The notes under the pieces were generated by a model. It was not told the DNA's origin, ran no database searches, and was given only the letters and a program-made list of their open reading frames with translations. Shown piece after piece: positions 34,210 to 41,495 of a DNA stretch of 49,971 bases. Origin of the DNA: Thermoplasmata archaeon. Its GTDB lineage: Archaea > Thermoplasmatota > Thermoplasmata > Lutacidiplasmatales > UBA184. The stretch covers positions 1 through 49,971 of the forward strand of contig JAGWLG010000029.1 of NCBI GenBank assembly GCA_028864975.1. Reading direction: 5' to 3'. Each line of letters starts with the position of its first letter. Within the stretch, counting starts at the first letter, position 1. A program made the position numbers and the translations under genes.

Positions 34210-34797
34210 ATGAGCGCAAGCTCCATCAGCGACCCTCGGTCCTCACCGACCGCCGTCGTGGGGGCCTACCGACGTCCGCCACGTCGCCAACGAGGCTGGT
34301 GGGTGGGCTCGCTAGCGGTGGCGACACTGGTCGCCCTCGGAACGGTGTATTATCTGAACGAGCAGTCCACCTTCGGCACCCTTCCGTGCGGGCCTGGCGG
34401 CCAGTTTGGGGCCGTACTTGGTATTTCGTCGATCGGAGGGACAGAGGCCTTTGTCAATGTGAGCTACCAGTTCGGCTGCTCGTTGAGCGCGAAGGAGGCC
34501 ACCCTGAACCTGACGTCCACGCTGCACCCCGCGATCTTCCTCTGCGGGCACGCCGGGGGCGCGGGGGACCCCTACAACGAGTCCGTCGGTGGAGTACGCG
34601 GGGGGTTTTGGACGGCCGGCCAAGTGTGGAGCCTTCACCTCGTCGGGGGGCCCGGCGGGACGGTCTGTGGGAGTCCGCCGGACCTGTCGTCGTGCGGGGA
34701 CAACGTGACCGTGACCATTCGAAACGCCGAGATGGCCGGTACGGTCCTGTTCCAGGTAACCCTGCCTGGGCTAGTACCTATCTCGGGTTGTCCCTAG
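34210..34797 (+). CDS. Secreted, membrane-anchored Cys-containing protein
   Basis: A 195-residue protein with a basic cytoplasmic N-terminus (residues 1-30), one membrane anchor (about 31-49, WVGSLAVATLVALGTVYYL) and an extracellular domain. The domain has six or more cysteines spaced for disulfides and several N-x-S/T sites (NVSY, NLTS, NESV, NVTV), with a beta-rich pattern. I do not recognise a family. It is divergent from the PH-like membrane protein gene. The ATG at 34210 is the first start in frame. Confidence 0.75.
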   Translation: MSASSISDPRSSPTAVVGAYRRPPRRQRGWWVGSLAVATLVALGTVYYLNEQSTFGTLPCGPGGQFGAVLGISSIGGTEAFVNVSYQFGCSLSAKEATLNLTSTLHPAIFLCGHAGGAGDPYNESVGGVRGGFWTAGQVWSLHLVGGPGGTVCGSPPDLSSCGDNVTVTIRNAEMAGTVLFQVTLPGLVPISGCP

Positions 34798-34892
34798 GTT
34801 GGTGGTCGGTGTGCGGCGCACCCCGAATGCGGGGGAGGGGGCGTCCGCGGTGGGGACTCGGTGCGCATCCGCCAGGCGACCGCGAACGCCGC

Positions 34893-35399
34893 TCAGTTCG
34901 TTTTCACCGCGGGTCCGACCATGATCTTGCCCGTAGCATTACGCTGGGAGGGGCGGAGGCTCGACCTCCGCGCCAGCAGGTGGCCGACGACCGCGAGCAC
35001 GCATCCGATCGTGAGGAGGGTCCACCCAATGGACGCGGGAGGCAGGAGCACGCGGCCCGCTTCAAAGGGGTCGTGGAGAGCCCACACGGCTTGCCACCCA
35101 AGGACCCCACTGGAACCGAGGGCCCCCACGATGGAGGCTCTTCGGTAGGCCGGACCCCGGCGGAAAGGGAGCGCGGTCATGGCTCCAAGCGCCACGAGGG
35201 GCACACCGAAGAGGGGGGAGAGGACCGAGGCGAGCGGGCACGTCCCAAGCAGAAAGCATTCGGTCGGTGCCTCGAGCACCATCAGGAGGACCGAGGACGC
35301 GACGACCAGCACGCCTCCCGCGAGGGTTAGGAGCCAGGGACGACCTCGCTCGGGGGACCCGCGGGAAGGGTCCAGGGACGGAGACGCTCCCACCTCCAT
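34893..35399 (-). CDS. Four-helix membrane protein of unknown function
   Basis: A 168-residue protein with four hydrophobic segments: LTLAGGVLVVASSVLLMVL, VLSPLFGVPLVALGAMTAL, SIVGALGSSGVLGWQAVWAL and IGWTLLTIGCVLAVVGHLL. The first external loop has two cysteines (CFLLGTC), a feature shared with other membrane proteins here. The tail is basic. The ATG at 35399 is preferred over a GTG at 35420. It is convergent with the 34210 gene. No family recognised. Confidence 0.65.
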   Translation of the reverse strand: MEVGASPSLDPSRGSPERGRPWLLTLAGGVLVVASSVLLMVLEAPTECFLLGTCPLASVLSPLFGVPLVALGAMTALPFRRGPAYRRASIVGALGSSGVLGWQAVWALHDPFEAGRVLLPPASIGWTLLTIGCVLAVVGHLLARRSSLRPSQRNATGKIMVGPAVKTN

Positions 35400-35578
35400 G
35401 GCAAGAGCGACCAGGGGCACCGGTCAGCATCAATGTTCGGGGAGAAGTGGAGCAGGACACGTAGCGAGGCGGGTCGAACGACGGTGCCCGGGGGAGCCGA
35501 CCGAGGACCAAGGGCGAGCGCGGGTAACGCCTCCCGCGTCGGGTTCTTGCCGTTGAGCGTCATGGTCCATGCGTTGCC

Positions 35579-35803
35579 ATGACGCTCACGTTGCCCGCGA
35601 AATGCGACGAGTGTGGCGCGTCGACCGAAGTCTCGGTCACCATTGGGTATCAGGGGCGGCTCCGGCCGGGCTGGCTGATGCTCAGGGATGGGGGAGGGGT
35701 CGGGGCCCACGCCGGGGTCGTGTGGTGCTCGAAGGAGTGCCAGCGGAAGGGTTTGGCCCGTCGTCGTGTGATGGAGGGGCCCCCGGCGGCGGACCGTGCG
35801 TGA
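35579..35803 (+). CDS. Small zinc-binding protein
   Basis: A 74-residue protein with a CDEC pair near the N-terminus and a CSKEC pair about 40 residues later, spaced as a treble-clef or zinc-ribbon metal site. The linker is a likely beta-hairpin (STEVSVTIGYQGRL...AGVVWC) and the C-terminus is basic. The ATG at 35579 is the natural start. A longer overlapping frame (35569-36408) is a shadow in this part. It may bind nucleic acid or protein; no family recognised. Confidence 0.6.
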   Translation: MTLTLPAKCDECGASTEVSVTIGYQGRLRPGWLMLRDGGGVGAHAGVVWCSKECQRKGLARRRVMEGPPAADRA

Positions 35804-35940
35804 GGCTCCTCGAGGGCCCGACCGCCTATATGCGAGGTGAGGAGGGTCGGGAGCAGTTCTCCCGGCCCCAGAGCGCCGTGCGCGAGGCAGGCGGGGAAGG
35901 GGCCACATATTCATGGCATGGCGGAGCATTGGCGGAGTCC

Positions 35941-36408
35941 GTGAAGCCTCTCCGACGGCGCGACGGGGCCATCGGCCTCGGGGTCCTGAACACGTGGGTC
36001 GCGGGGGCGATGGTCTGGACCTGGTGGCAAGGGGGAGTGGGATACTCGACCCCCGACGACCTCGCATTCTACCTTGGCCTCGCCCCCCTGATCGTTGGCT
36101 CCCTCGCGGGATACGTCGGGGCGCGGTGGCGGACCCACTGGGTGGCGCTTGCTTCGGGTCTGACGATGGGTCTGCTCGCGGCGGCCACCGTGCCCACGGC
36201 TGAGGCCCTAGTTGCGGGCCCAAAGGTCGGAGCGCTCGCCGCGGGATGGGCGGCCCTCCTCTGCTCCATGCCGCTCGAGGACCCGCGGTCGGGCTCCGCG
36301 AAAGCCCGGCCGGCGTCGCTCGGGGAAGACCGCGTGGGCGACCTCCCGAAACTCGCGGACCGACCGGCTGGGGCAGACGAGCGAAGCGACCGGGCAATGG
36401 GTGGATAG
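35941..36408 (+). CDS. Membrane protein of unknown function
   Basis: A 155-residue protein with about four helices: AIGLGVLNTWVAGAMVWTWW, FYLGLAPLIVGSLAGYVGA, WVALASGLTMGLLAAATV and VGALAAGWAALLCS. A charged hydrophilic tail of about 40 residues follows. The GTG at 35941 lies about 33 nt after the AT-rich ACATATT (35905-35911), consistent with a nearly leaderless transcript. The reading frame is open further upstream, so the start is uncertain. No family recognised. Confidence 0.55.
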   Translation: MKPLRRRDGAIGLGVLNTWVAGAMVWTWWQGGVGYSTPDDLAFYLGLAPLIVGSLAGYVGARWRTHWVALASGLTMGLLAAATVPTAEALVAGPKVGALAAGWAALLCSMPLEDPRSGSAKARPASLGEDRVGDLPKLADRPAGADERSDRAMGG

Positions 36409-36754
36409 AGAGGGGGGTCCGAGTGACCCGACCGGGGCCCGCGATCGCGGCGGAGGGTGGGCGGGAAAGGGGAGAGGCGGCCTCTGTGGGGGGACCTGGG
36501 GTCGCGGCGCGAAGGGGGGGCGTGGGTGGGCGACGGAGGGCCCTTGCGCGGCGGTGTCGATGCTAGGGGCGTGAGCGGCACAGAAACGAGCGAGGGGTCA
36601 TCGGCGACCATGAAGCCGCCGACTGAGAGGCGGCAGAGGCGAAAGCTGCTGACCCTCGGTGGCGTCGAACTGACGCCGGTGCTCATCGCCTCCGGTCCAG
36701 GGCGGCACCATTATGGTACACAGGCACCCATGAGGTTCGACACGAGGACCGTGG
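36409..36754. other. GC-rich gap with one weak small ORF
   Basis: No confident gene. A plus-strand frame from the ATG at 36610 to 36792 encodes 60 residues with a basic start (MKPPTERRQRRKLLTLGG) but overlaps the next gene and has no recognisable feature. The rest is very G-rich sequence without clear structure. Confidence 0.4.
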
Positions 36755-38083
36755 TTGCCGTTCTGGGAGAGGAAGCGCAGCCCGGCGAGTAGCCGCCCTG
36801 CAACGCCACGGGCTCTCAAGCCCCCTGTCCAGCGTCAACTGGCCGATGCCTCCCGCGACGACGTCGGCTTCGGAAGGGTGCGGTTGGGACCAGCGACTCG
36901 GCGAGCGCTGGGAGTCGCCCCGCTGGAATACGTGGAGGTGATCGGCCGACGGGCCACCGTGGCAATAGTCCACGAGAGGCAAGGAACGCGCGTTGATGAG
37001 GCAACGGCCGTCACAGAGCGCGCGATCCAACGGAACGCGGGAGCCAAGGTGGGGGAGATTGTCCAGCTTCGTAAGGTGGAGCCTCTGGCCGCCGAGAGGA
37101 TCACGATCGCGCCTATCTACTCGGGGGCACCCAGGATGGATCTGGGGCCCGGACTAGAGTCGTTCGTCGCGAAGGCTTTGTCGCGCCGGCCTTTCGCTCC
37201 TGGAGACATCTTCGTTGTTCCAGGGGTCTTCCTCATGGGAGGTTCTCTGCTCTTCCGCGTGATGGGGACCGCTCCGCTTGGCTCGGTCGTCATAGGACCG
37301 AACTCCCTCGTCACGATCATGAACGAGGCGGTCCCTGAGATGGTGGTCGGCACTGTTCTGCAGACGAACCCAAGAGATCCGAACTCACCTCCGGAGCTCG
37401 TCGACGCACAGGGGATGGCGACGGAGCTGGAACTCTCGCTCCGCGCCTACCGGCTTCTGGCCCACTTCGGGGAGTCGTCCACTCGGAACGCCGCGTTGGC
37501 CTGGCTTTCGTCGGCCGAGGCGCGTCTCCGCCCCATTCGAGCGCGGATGGCCATTGAGGCTGAGTGGCACGAGGCGGACGAACGGTGGGAGCGGGACCAT
37601 CCGAAACCCCCCCACGAGCCGGAATTCGACAGGGCATGGCTCGCGCGCGAGGCGGCAGGCCGGGTGTGGACGCAGTCCCATCGATCACCCAAGACCTCTC
37701 CGGATCACCTTCGAGGGAGGAGGGCGGCGCTCCAGGCGATGGAGACCTGGGCGCTGATGAACCCCGCCCCGAAGATCGGCGAAGACCTCTACGATGAGGA
37801 GGTCGCGGCGAGGGCCGGGCGAGCCATGGTCGCCGCCGTACGCTTCACCCTAGAAGATCAACCCTGGCTCGAGGAGGCCCTTCAATGGAGAGAAACTCAC
37901 CCAGAGCCTCCCCTGCCCCCCGAAGGGTCGGCCGCTCCTTGCCTGGAGTGGCACCTGGCCTTTCATGCGTGGCAAGATGCCCATCCCCATCCTCACGAGA
38001 GCACAGACGAGAGAGCGGACCGTCTGGAACGGCAGGCGTCCTGCGAGGCGCTTTGGAGGCGGCTCGCGGCGAAGTACCCCTAG
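36755..38083 (+). CDS. Stand-alone Cdc48/VAT-type N-domain fused to a Trp-periodic helical repeat domain
   Basis: A 442-residue protein. Residues about 24-110 read as the double-psi beta-barrel of the Cdc48/VAT N-terminal domain (DVGFGRVRLGPATRRALGV, YVEVIGRRATVAIV, AIQRNAGAKVGEIVQLRKVEP). Residues about 113-190 read as its second subdomain (ITIAP, GDIFVVPGVFLMGG, VVIGPNSLVTI). The AAA+ ATPase domains that normally follow are absent: there is no Walker A or B. Instead residues about 220-442 form a helical domain with Trp at 250, 278, 305, 332, then 379, 406 and 434, i.e. steps of 27-28 residues with one of 47. Five of these start a W-x4-[HN]-x-P type motif such as WRETHPEPP. The start is a TTG at 36755. 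In Cdc48 the N-domain binds adaptors and substrates, so this could be an adaptor, a decoy or a substrate receptor; that is inference. Confidence 0.75.
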   Translation: MPFWERKRSPASSRPATPRALKPPVQRQLADASRDDVGFGRVRLGPATRRALGVAPLEYVEVIGRRATVAIVHERQGTRVDEATAVTERAIQRNAGAKVGEIVQLRKVEPLAAERITIAPIYSGAPRMDLGPGLESFVAKALSRRPFAPGDIFVVPGVFLMGGSLLFRVMGTAPLGSVVIGPNSLVTIMNEAVPEMVVGTVLQTNPRDPNSPPELVDAQGMATELELSLRAYRLLAHFGESSTRNAALAWLSSAEARLRPIRARMAIEAEWHEADERWERDHPKPPHEPEFDRAWLAREAAGRVWTQSHRSPKTSPDHLRGRRAALQAMETWALMNPAPKIGEDLYDEEVAARAGRAMVAAVRFTLEDQPWLEEALQWRETHPEPPLPPEGSAAPCLEWHLAFHAWQDAHPHPHESTDERADRLERQASCEALWRRLAAKYP

Positions 38084-38097
38084 ATGTGGCCCGTCAC

Positions 38098-38550
38098 TCA
38101 CACCTCCGACCCCGGGAGAACCTTGCTCGCTCGGTCGATGAGCCGCCCGACCTCCGAGATCGAGAGCACCCTGAGGCCGCGGACGCGCCGGAAGTCCTTG
38201 TCGTAGGCCCAGATGGGAGCCGAGAGGACCTCGGCGAGCGCGACGTAGGCCTCGTCATGATGGGCGTGCGCGGCTGCGGTCCGTCTTCGCGCGGAAGGTA
38301 AGGCGGAGGCGAAGACCGTTGTCGGGACCACCTCGACTCGGGCGAGGATGTCCGTCAAGAGCGCCTCCACGATCTCCCGGGACTTCCAGGTCCGCGCCGC
38401 GACCATGGGAAGGTGCTTCTGGACCTCGGAGGTCACGACCTCCGGGGCGTAGAGCTCGAGCTCGCGGGAGTTGAGCAGGAGCCCCCGAGTGAGCCCGTCA
38501 GCGATGAGACTGGCGAGGAGGACGCTCGCGTCCACCACCACACGGGTCAA
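38098..38550 (-). CDS. vapC: VapC-like PIN-domain toxin
   Basis: A 150-residue PIN-fold ribonuclease toxin. It starts TRVVVDASVLLASLI, with the first catalytic Asp, and has further acidic positions in ELELYAPEVVTSEV, HHDEAYVALAEVL and IWAYDKDFRRV, the usual four-acid arrangement. The TTG at 38550 overlaps the antitoxin stop as TTGA and gives the normal short VapC N-terminus; a longer frame upstream is a shadow of the antitoxin. VapC toxins cleave tRNA or rRNA when freed from the antitoxin. It is convergent with the Cdc48-N gene, with only 14 bp between the stops. Confidence 0.88.
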   Translation of the reverse strand: MTRVVVDASVLLASLIADGLTRGLLLNSRELELYAPEVVTSEVQKHLPMVAARTWKSREIVEALLTDILARVEVVPTTVFASALPSARRRTAAAHAHHDEAYVALAEVLSAPIWAYDKDFRRVRGLRVLSISEVGRLIDRASKVLPGSEV

Positions 38551-38765
38551 GGGAGCCGCCTCGCGGCGGCCTTGTTGATGATGCGGCCGAGACGGACGGC
38601 CTCCTCCTCTGTCATCTTCGACCCTGCGAGGAGGCGGTCGTAGACCTGGAGGCGGTCCACCTCGCGCGCGATGGCCCGACGGACCACTTCCGCCCACTTG
38701 ATCTCCGGATGCTTGCGCATCTCACGGTGGAGCTCCTCGGGAAGGGCGAGCGTCATGTTCGTCAT
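38547..38765 (-). CDS. vapB: VapB-like antitoxin
   Basis: A 72-residue antitoxin. The N-terminus MTNMTLALPEELHREMRKHP is a ribbon-helix-helix strand-plus-helix, followed by WAEVVRRAIAREVDRLQ as the second helix. A C-terminal acidic/basic tail would wrap the toxin. It is first in the pair and coupled to vapC. Its ATG lies 28 nt from a TATA-like box, so the transcript is probably leaderless and autoregulated by the VapBC complex, as is usual. Confidence 0.88.
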   Translation of the reverse strand: MTNMTLALPEELHREMRKHPEIKWAEVVRRAIAREVDRLQVYDRLLAGSKMTEEEAVRLGRIINKAAARRLP

Positions 38766-38781
38766 CGAGAACGAAGATGAC

Positions 38782-38940
38782 CTACGGGAATAAGTAAGTT
38801 ACGTATCCTCCTCGCCGCCGCGACCCGGACGAGAGGAGGGCGGCCACCCCCCGGGCCCGGACCTCGCTCAACCAGTCCGCGGCGGTCGCTAGGACCTCCT
38901 CGACGTCCGCCACGTCCACGGGCCCGCGGGAAGTATCCAT
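38782..38940 (-). CDS. Possible 52-residue ORF between the nucleotidyltransferase and vapBC
   Basis: An ATG at 38940, 13 nt after the nucleotidyltransferase stop, opens a 52-codon frame with a plausible amphipathic helix (VADVEEVLATAADWLSEVRA), ending at a TAG inside the vapB promoter region. Same-strand packing suggests it could be a third gene of the upstream operon. No family is recognised, and chance coding in GC-rich DNA is possible. Confidence 0.25.
   Translation of the reverse strand: MDTSRGPVDVADVEEVLATAADWLSEVRARGVAALLSSGSRRRGGYVTYLFP
38789..38797 (-). promoter_or_regulatory. TATA-like box for vapBC
   Basis: TTACTTATT on the minus strand, centred about 28 nt upstream of the vapB ATG at 38765, lies in a short AT-rich island within GC-rich DNA. 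Spacing is that of an archaeal promoter with a leaderless message. Confidence 0.5.
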
Positions 38941-38953
38941 GCGGTGGGCCGGC

Positions 38954-39550
38954 TCACCCCGGTGGGCGGCCCTTCGTGCGTTCCTCGCGGGCTCCTGGCA
39001 TGATCTCCCGCTCCAGGGCCCTTAGGAGGTCCGCTACGTCGAAGGTCTTCGCCCGTTCGCGCGCGTAGGTCCAGTCGATCGAGTCCTTGAACCGTGCTCC
39101 CAGTAGGGCCGCATGCTCCAGGTCGCCGCGCTGGCGCCAATGTTTGGCCGAAGCCAGTCTCTTGACGAGAAGGTCCTCGATGGCCGCGAGACGGACCGGT
39201 CCGTAGGGGGTCGTGATGATGCGCGTTCGGGTCGACGACCCCGTGTAGTAGGTCCCTACCAAGTCCACCGCGAGCTTCCAGTCGTCTCGGACCCATAGGC
39301 GCCCTTCCTTTCCGAACCCCCATCGACGAAGCGAGGAGGCGATCCGGTCCTTGTCAGGAACGACCAAGTCCACATCCCCGGACACGTAGGCTCCACGAGT
39401 GTACAGCTCGATCGCCGAGCCGCCCACCACGAGCACCGCATCTTCGCTGAGCCCGGTGTCGCTCGACAACAGCGCACAAAAGGTGAGGAGCCGGCGTGTC
39501 GCGTCCTGCTCCGCGAGCAGGATAGCTTCGACCTCCCGCTTCTCTCTCAT
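38954..39550 (-). CDS. Nucleotidyltransferase-fold protein (AbiEii/DUF6036-like)
   Basis: A 198-residue protein with the minimal nucleotidyltransferase motif VVGGSAIELYTRGAYVSGDVDLVV (GGSA followed by DVD after 13-14 residues), read here in two parts: GGSAIELY and SGDVDLVV. A third acidic site lies in LAVDLVG, and IEDLLVKRLASAKHWRQRGD follows, as in AbiEii/DUF6036 proteins. Such proteins often act as toxins that modify tRNA ends or other targets. It overlaps the upstream HTH gene as ATGA. The pair resembles AbiE, in which the first gene is a winged-helix antitoxin and the second the transferase toxin. Abortive-infection function is inference. Confidence 0.8.
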   Translation of the reverse strand: MREKREVEAILLAEQDATRRLLTFCALLSSDTGLSEDAVLVVGGSAIELYTRGAYVSGDVDLVVPDKDRIASSLRRWGFGKEGRLWVRDDWKLAVDLVGTYYTGSSTRTRIITTPYGPVRLAAIEDLLVKRLASAKHWRQRGDLEHAALLGARFKDSIDWTYARERAKTFDVADLLRALEREIMPGAREERTKGRPPG

Positions 39551-40023
39551 CGGGACGTCCGTCGCGACATTCGGAGACCCATGCGCGACAGGGTCCTGTC
39601 CTTGGACCTCGGGCGGAAGAACTCCGACCGGTTGGGAACGTTCTCCGGGTTGGCCGGAAAGTCTTCGAGCGAGAGCGCACGGACGATCTCCGTCGCCTCG
39701 GGGTTCGAACGGCTGCGCGAGTCGATCTCGGCCATCCAGGACGCCTCCGAGGAGATACGGACCCGCTTTCGGAGGAGCTCGGCCACGTCGGGGTCCGCGA
39801 GAGAGAATCCGCGCGAGCCGTTCTCGGTCGAGCTCACTCGCACGACCTTGGCCTCCATGAGCCGAGCGAGTTCGGTGTAGACCTTGGGCGGGTTGACATC
39901 GAGCGTCCGTGCGACCCGGTAGGCGGTCAGGGGCAGGTTCGAGTTCGCGAGGGTCGCGAGAACCCCCAATCGGGTCGAGCTACCGAACACGCAGGCCAGA
40001 CCGGGATCGAGGCTCTCGAGCAT
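39547..40023 (-). CDS. Winged-helix transcription regulator, AbiEi-like partner
   Basis: A 158-residue protein with an N-terminal winged helix (FGSSTRLGVLATLANSN, AYRVARTLDVNPPKVYTELARLMEAKVVRV) similar to MarR/TrmB-type HTH domains. The C-terminal half is basic and Ser/Arg-rich. The ATG at 40023 is preferred over 40041 because a TTTATA box is centred about 27 nt upstream, giving a leaderless message, while 40041 falls inside a palindrome. It overlaps the nucleotidyltransferase gene as ATGA. Two palindromes in its promoter suggest that it represses its own operon. Confidence 0.75.
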   Translation of the reverse strand: MLESLDPGLACVFGSSTRLGVLATLANSNLPLTAYRVARTLDVNPPKVYTELARLMEAKVVRVSSTENGSRGFSLADPDVAELLRKRVRISSEASWMAEIDSRSRSNPEATEIVRALSLEDFPANPENVPNRSEFFRPRSKDRTLSRMGLRMSRRTSR

Positions 40024-40031
40024 CAAGAGAG

Positions 40032-40050
40032 ATACCCCCATAAGGGGTAT
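40032..40050 (-). promoter_or_regulatory. Palindromic operator overlapping promoter of the HTH gene
   Basis: A 19-bp inverted repeat with perfect seven-base arms ATACCCC/GGGGTAT and a five-base centre. It covers the region between the TATA box (TTTATA, 40048-40053) and the ATG at 40023, a good place for a repressor site. Confidence 0.65.
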
Positions 40051-40054
40051 AAAG

Positions 40055-40073
40055 AATACCCTATTGGGATATT
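40055..40073 (-). promoter_or_regulatory. Second palindromic operator upstream of the TATA box
   Basis: A 19-bp imperfect inverted repeat, AATAcCC...GGgaTATT in outline, related to the first palindrome (both contain ATACCC-type half-sites). Centre-to-centre distance is 23 bp, about two helical turns, so two dimers could bind on the same DNA face. Confidence 0.55.
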
Positions 40074-40489
40074 TACCGTCCCGCGACCCGTTTCGGTGCG
40101 AGCGGCGGCACCGCGGGAGGTGACGACCTCGCGGGTCGGACCGACGGAGGCGACGGTCGCCTCCAGGGTGGCTTCCGCGTTGGGACGGAGGGCGGCGATC
40201 CCCATGGAGGCGGGGGCGGCGCTGGCGAGGGACCCCCCATCCCCCCGAGATGCCGAAGGACTTGCGGCAGGGGGTCCCGAGCGAGACCCCGTTCCCTGGC
40301 CCAACAGGGCCGAAATGGGGCGGCCGCAGGTGGGGCCGGTGGCGTGGTCGGCGTTCGTCGTGTTCTCGGAGGCGGGGTTGCCGCTTCTCTCGGACATCGG
40401 TAGGGTTGTCCGAGAGGAGCGAGGGGGTCCCCCCTCGGCGGGGGCCGACCCGGAGGGCAGAGGGGGGGCGGCCCGGGGGCGTCTAGCCC
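40074..40489. other. Non-coding or unassigned region
   Basis: No gene I can support. Frames are open on both strands because of high GC. A plus-strand frame (to 40521) contains WSAFVVFSEAGLPLLSDIG, which looks protein-like, but it has no good start and overlaps the methyltransferase gene. It might be a remnant. Confidence 0.35.
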
Positions 40490-41257
40490 TCACCTGGTGC
40501 GCTTCGCGAGTACGAGCATGAGGTGGTGGGTGGTGCGGAAGCTCCCACGCGAGGCAATCTCCCCGTGGATTCGTTCGAGCATCGCGCGATGTCGAGAGGT
40601 CGAGAACCCAGGGACCTCCCAGGGAACCGCGCGGAGGAAGTAGACCAGTGCCCCGACGTCCAGAAACTCGTAGGCGAGGATCGCCTCCTCACGACGCTCG
40701 ACCCTCAGCCCCGCTCCGGAGACCTCGCCGGATAGTGCTGCGACGCTCGACGTGTCGTTCGTAGACTTGGATGCCTGCAAGCCGAACCGTTCCCTCAGCT
40801 CTTCGCAGTTGCGACCGCCGACCTGCTGGGTGACGAACTTCCCCTGAGCGGAGAGCACGCGATGGACCTCATTCGGGTCGAACTCTTCGTGGCGAGAGAG
40901 GACCAGGTCGACGGACCGGTCCGGCAACGGGATGCGGTTGTCCTTCCCGATGGGGTCGACCCGGACCCCCAGCGGGGCCAGTCGTCGGCGGGCGACCTCG
41001 AGATTGGGGGGATACCCCTCCGTGGCGAAGGAGCGGGCCGGGAGGGGGGCCAGAGAAGCGAGGAACTCGCCTCCCCCCGTCCCCAGATCGAGGAGACCTG
41101 ACGCGTGGGCGACCTTCTCTTTCGCAATCGTGCGGTAGTCCCAAGGAGGATGGCCGACCCGCCATCGGTCTTCGATTGCCGAGAAGTCCCACCCGGAGAA
41201 GGGTAGAGACTCGGCCTCTTCGAGAAGCTGGTCGAAGCTGCTCGGAAGGGGGTTCAT
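40490..41257 (-). CDS. Class I SAM-dependent methyltransferase
   Basis: A 255-residue cytoplasmic methyltransferase. Motif I is LLDLGTGGGEFL, followed by an acidic strand end (ATEGYPPNLEVARRRL) that would bind the ribose of S-adenosylmethionine, then IPLPDRSVDLVLSRHEEFDPNEVHRVLSAQGKFVTQQV for motifs II-IV (given here as IPLPDRSVDLVLSRH and VLSAQGKFVTQQV). The substrate is unknown; such enzymes act on small molecules, rRNA or proteins. The ATG at 41257 is chosen; ATG at 41275 is also possible. The gene follows a cluster of hairpins on the same strand. Confidence 0.85.
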   Translation of the reverse strand: MNPLPSSFDQLLEEAESLPFSGWDFSAIEDRWRVGHPPWDYRTIAKEKVAHASGLLDLGTGGGEFLASLAPLPARSFATEGYPPNLEVARRRLAPLGVRVDPIGKDNRIPLPDRSVDLVLSRHEEFDPNEVHRVLSAQGKFVTQQVGGRNCEELRERFGLQASKSTNDTSSVAALSGEVSGAGLRVERREEAILAYEFLDVGALVYFLRAVPWEVPGFSTSRHRAMLERIHGEIASRGSFRTTHHLMLVLAKRTR

Positions 41258-41319
41258 AGGATGGCCGATTCGCATCGTGAGGATGAACCTGCGCGTCGAC
41301 CCTTCATGGCGTGACCCAA

Positions 41320-41495
41320 GGCCGCCGAAGGCGGCCAAGCGCCCGAAGGGCGCATCTCGTGCACACGGAGCGAAGCGGAGTGTGCGCGTTCAATCGTTCG
41401 AACCATGACCTGGACTCGTTGCATCCGTTCGCGCGGAATGACCAGCTCCTGTGGGTGCGGGCGCGAGACCTCGCGGCCCCCCCCAGGTCTCGCGC
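41320..41495 (-). ncRNA. Cluster of four strong hairpins, possible structured RNA
   Basis: Between the hydrolase and methyltransferase genes lie four inverted repeats. They are 41320-41336 (seven-bp stem GGCCGCC, loop TTC read on minus), 41339-41353 (six-bp GCGCCC, loop TTC), 41361-41385 (six-bp GCACAC outer stem) and 41461-41495 (eleven-bp perfect stem GCGCGAGACCT, 13-base loop). No frame here looks like a protein. Strand and transcription are not shown by the sequence; minus is suggested by the neighbouring genes. I cannot match it to SRP, RNase P or another known RNA. The rest of the gap up to 41803 has further weaker repeats (for example GGACCTG/CAGGTCC near 41602-41632) and no gene. Confidence 0.4.

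Noticed and set aside
40096..40521. Plus-strand 141-codon frame
   Set aside because: It overlaps the methyltransferase 3' end, lacks a good start or promoter, and most of it is low-complexity; only a short stretch looks protein-like.
41320..41353. UUCG tetraloop hairpins
   Set aside because: When fully paired the two stems close on three-base TTC loops, so they are not canonical C(UUCG)G tetraloops.
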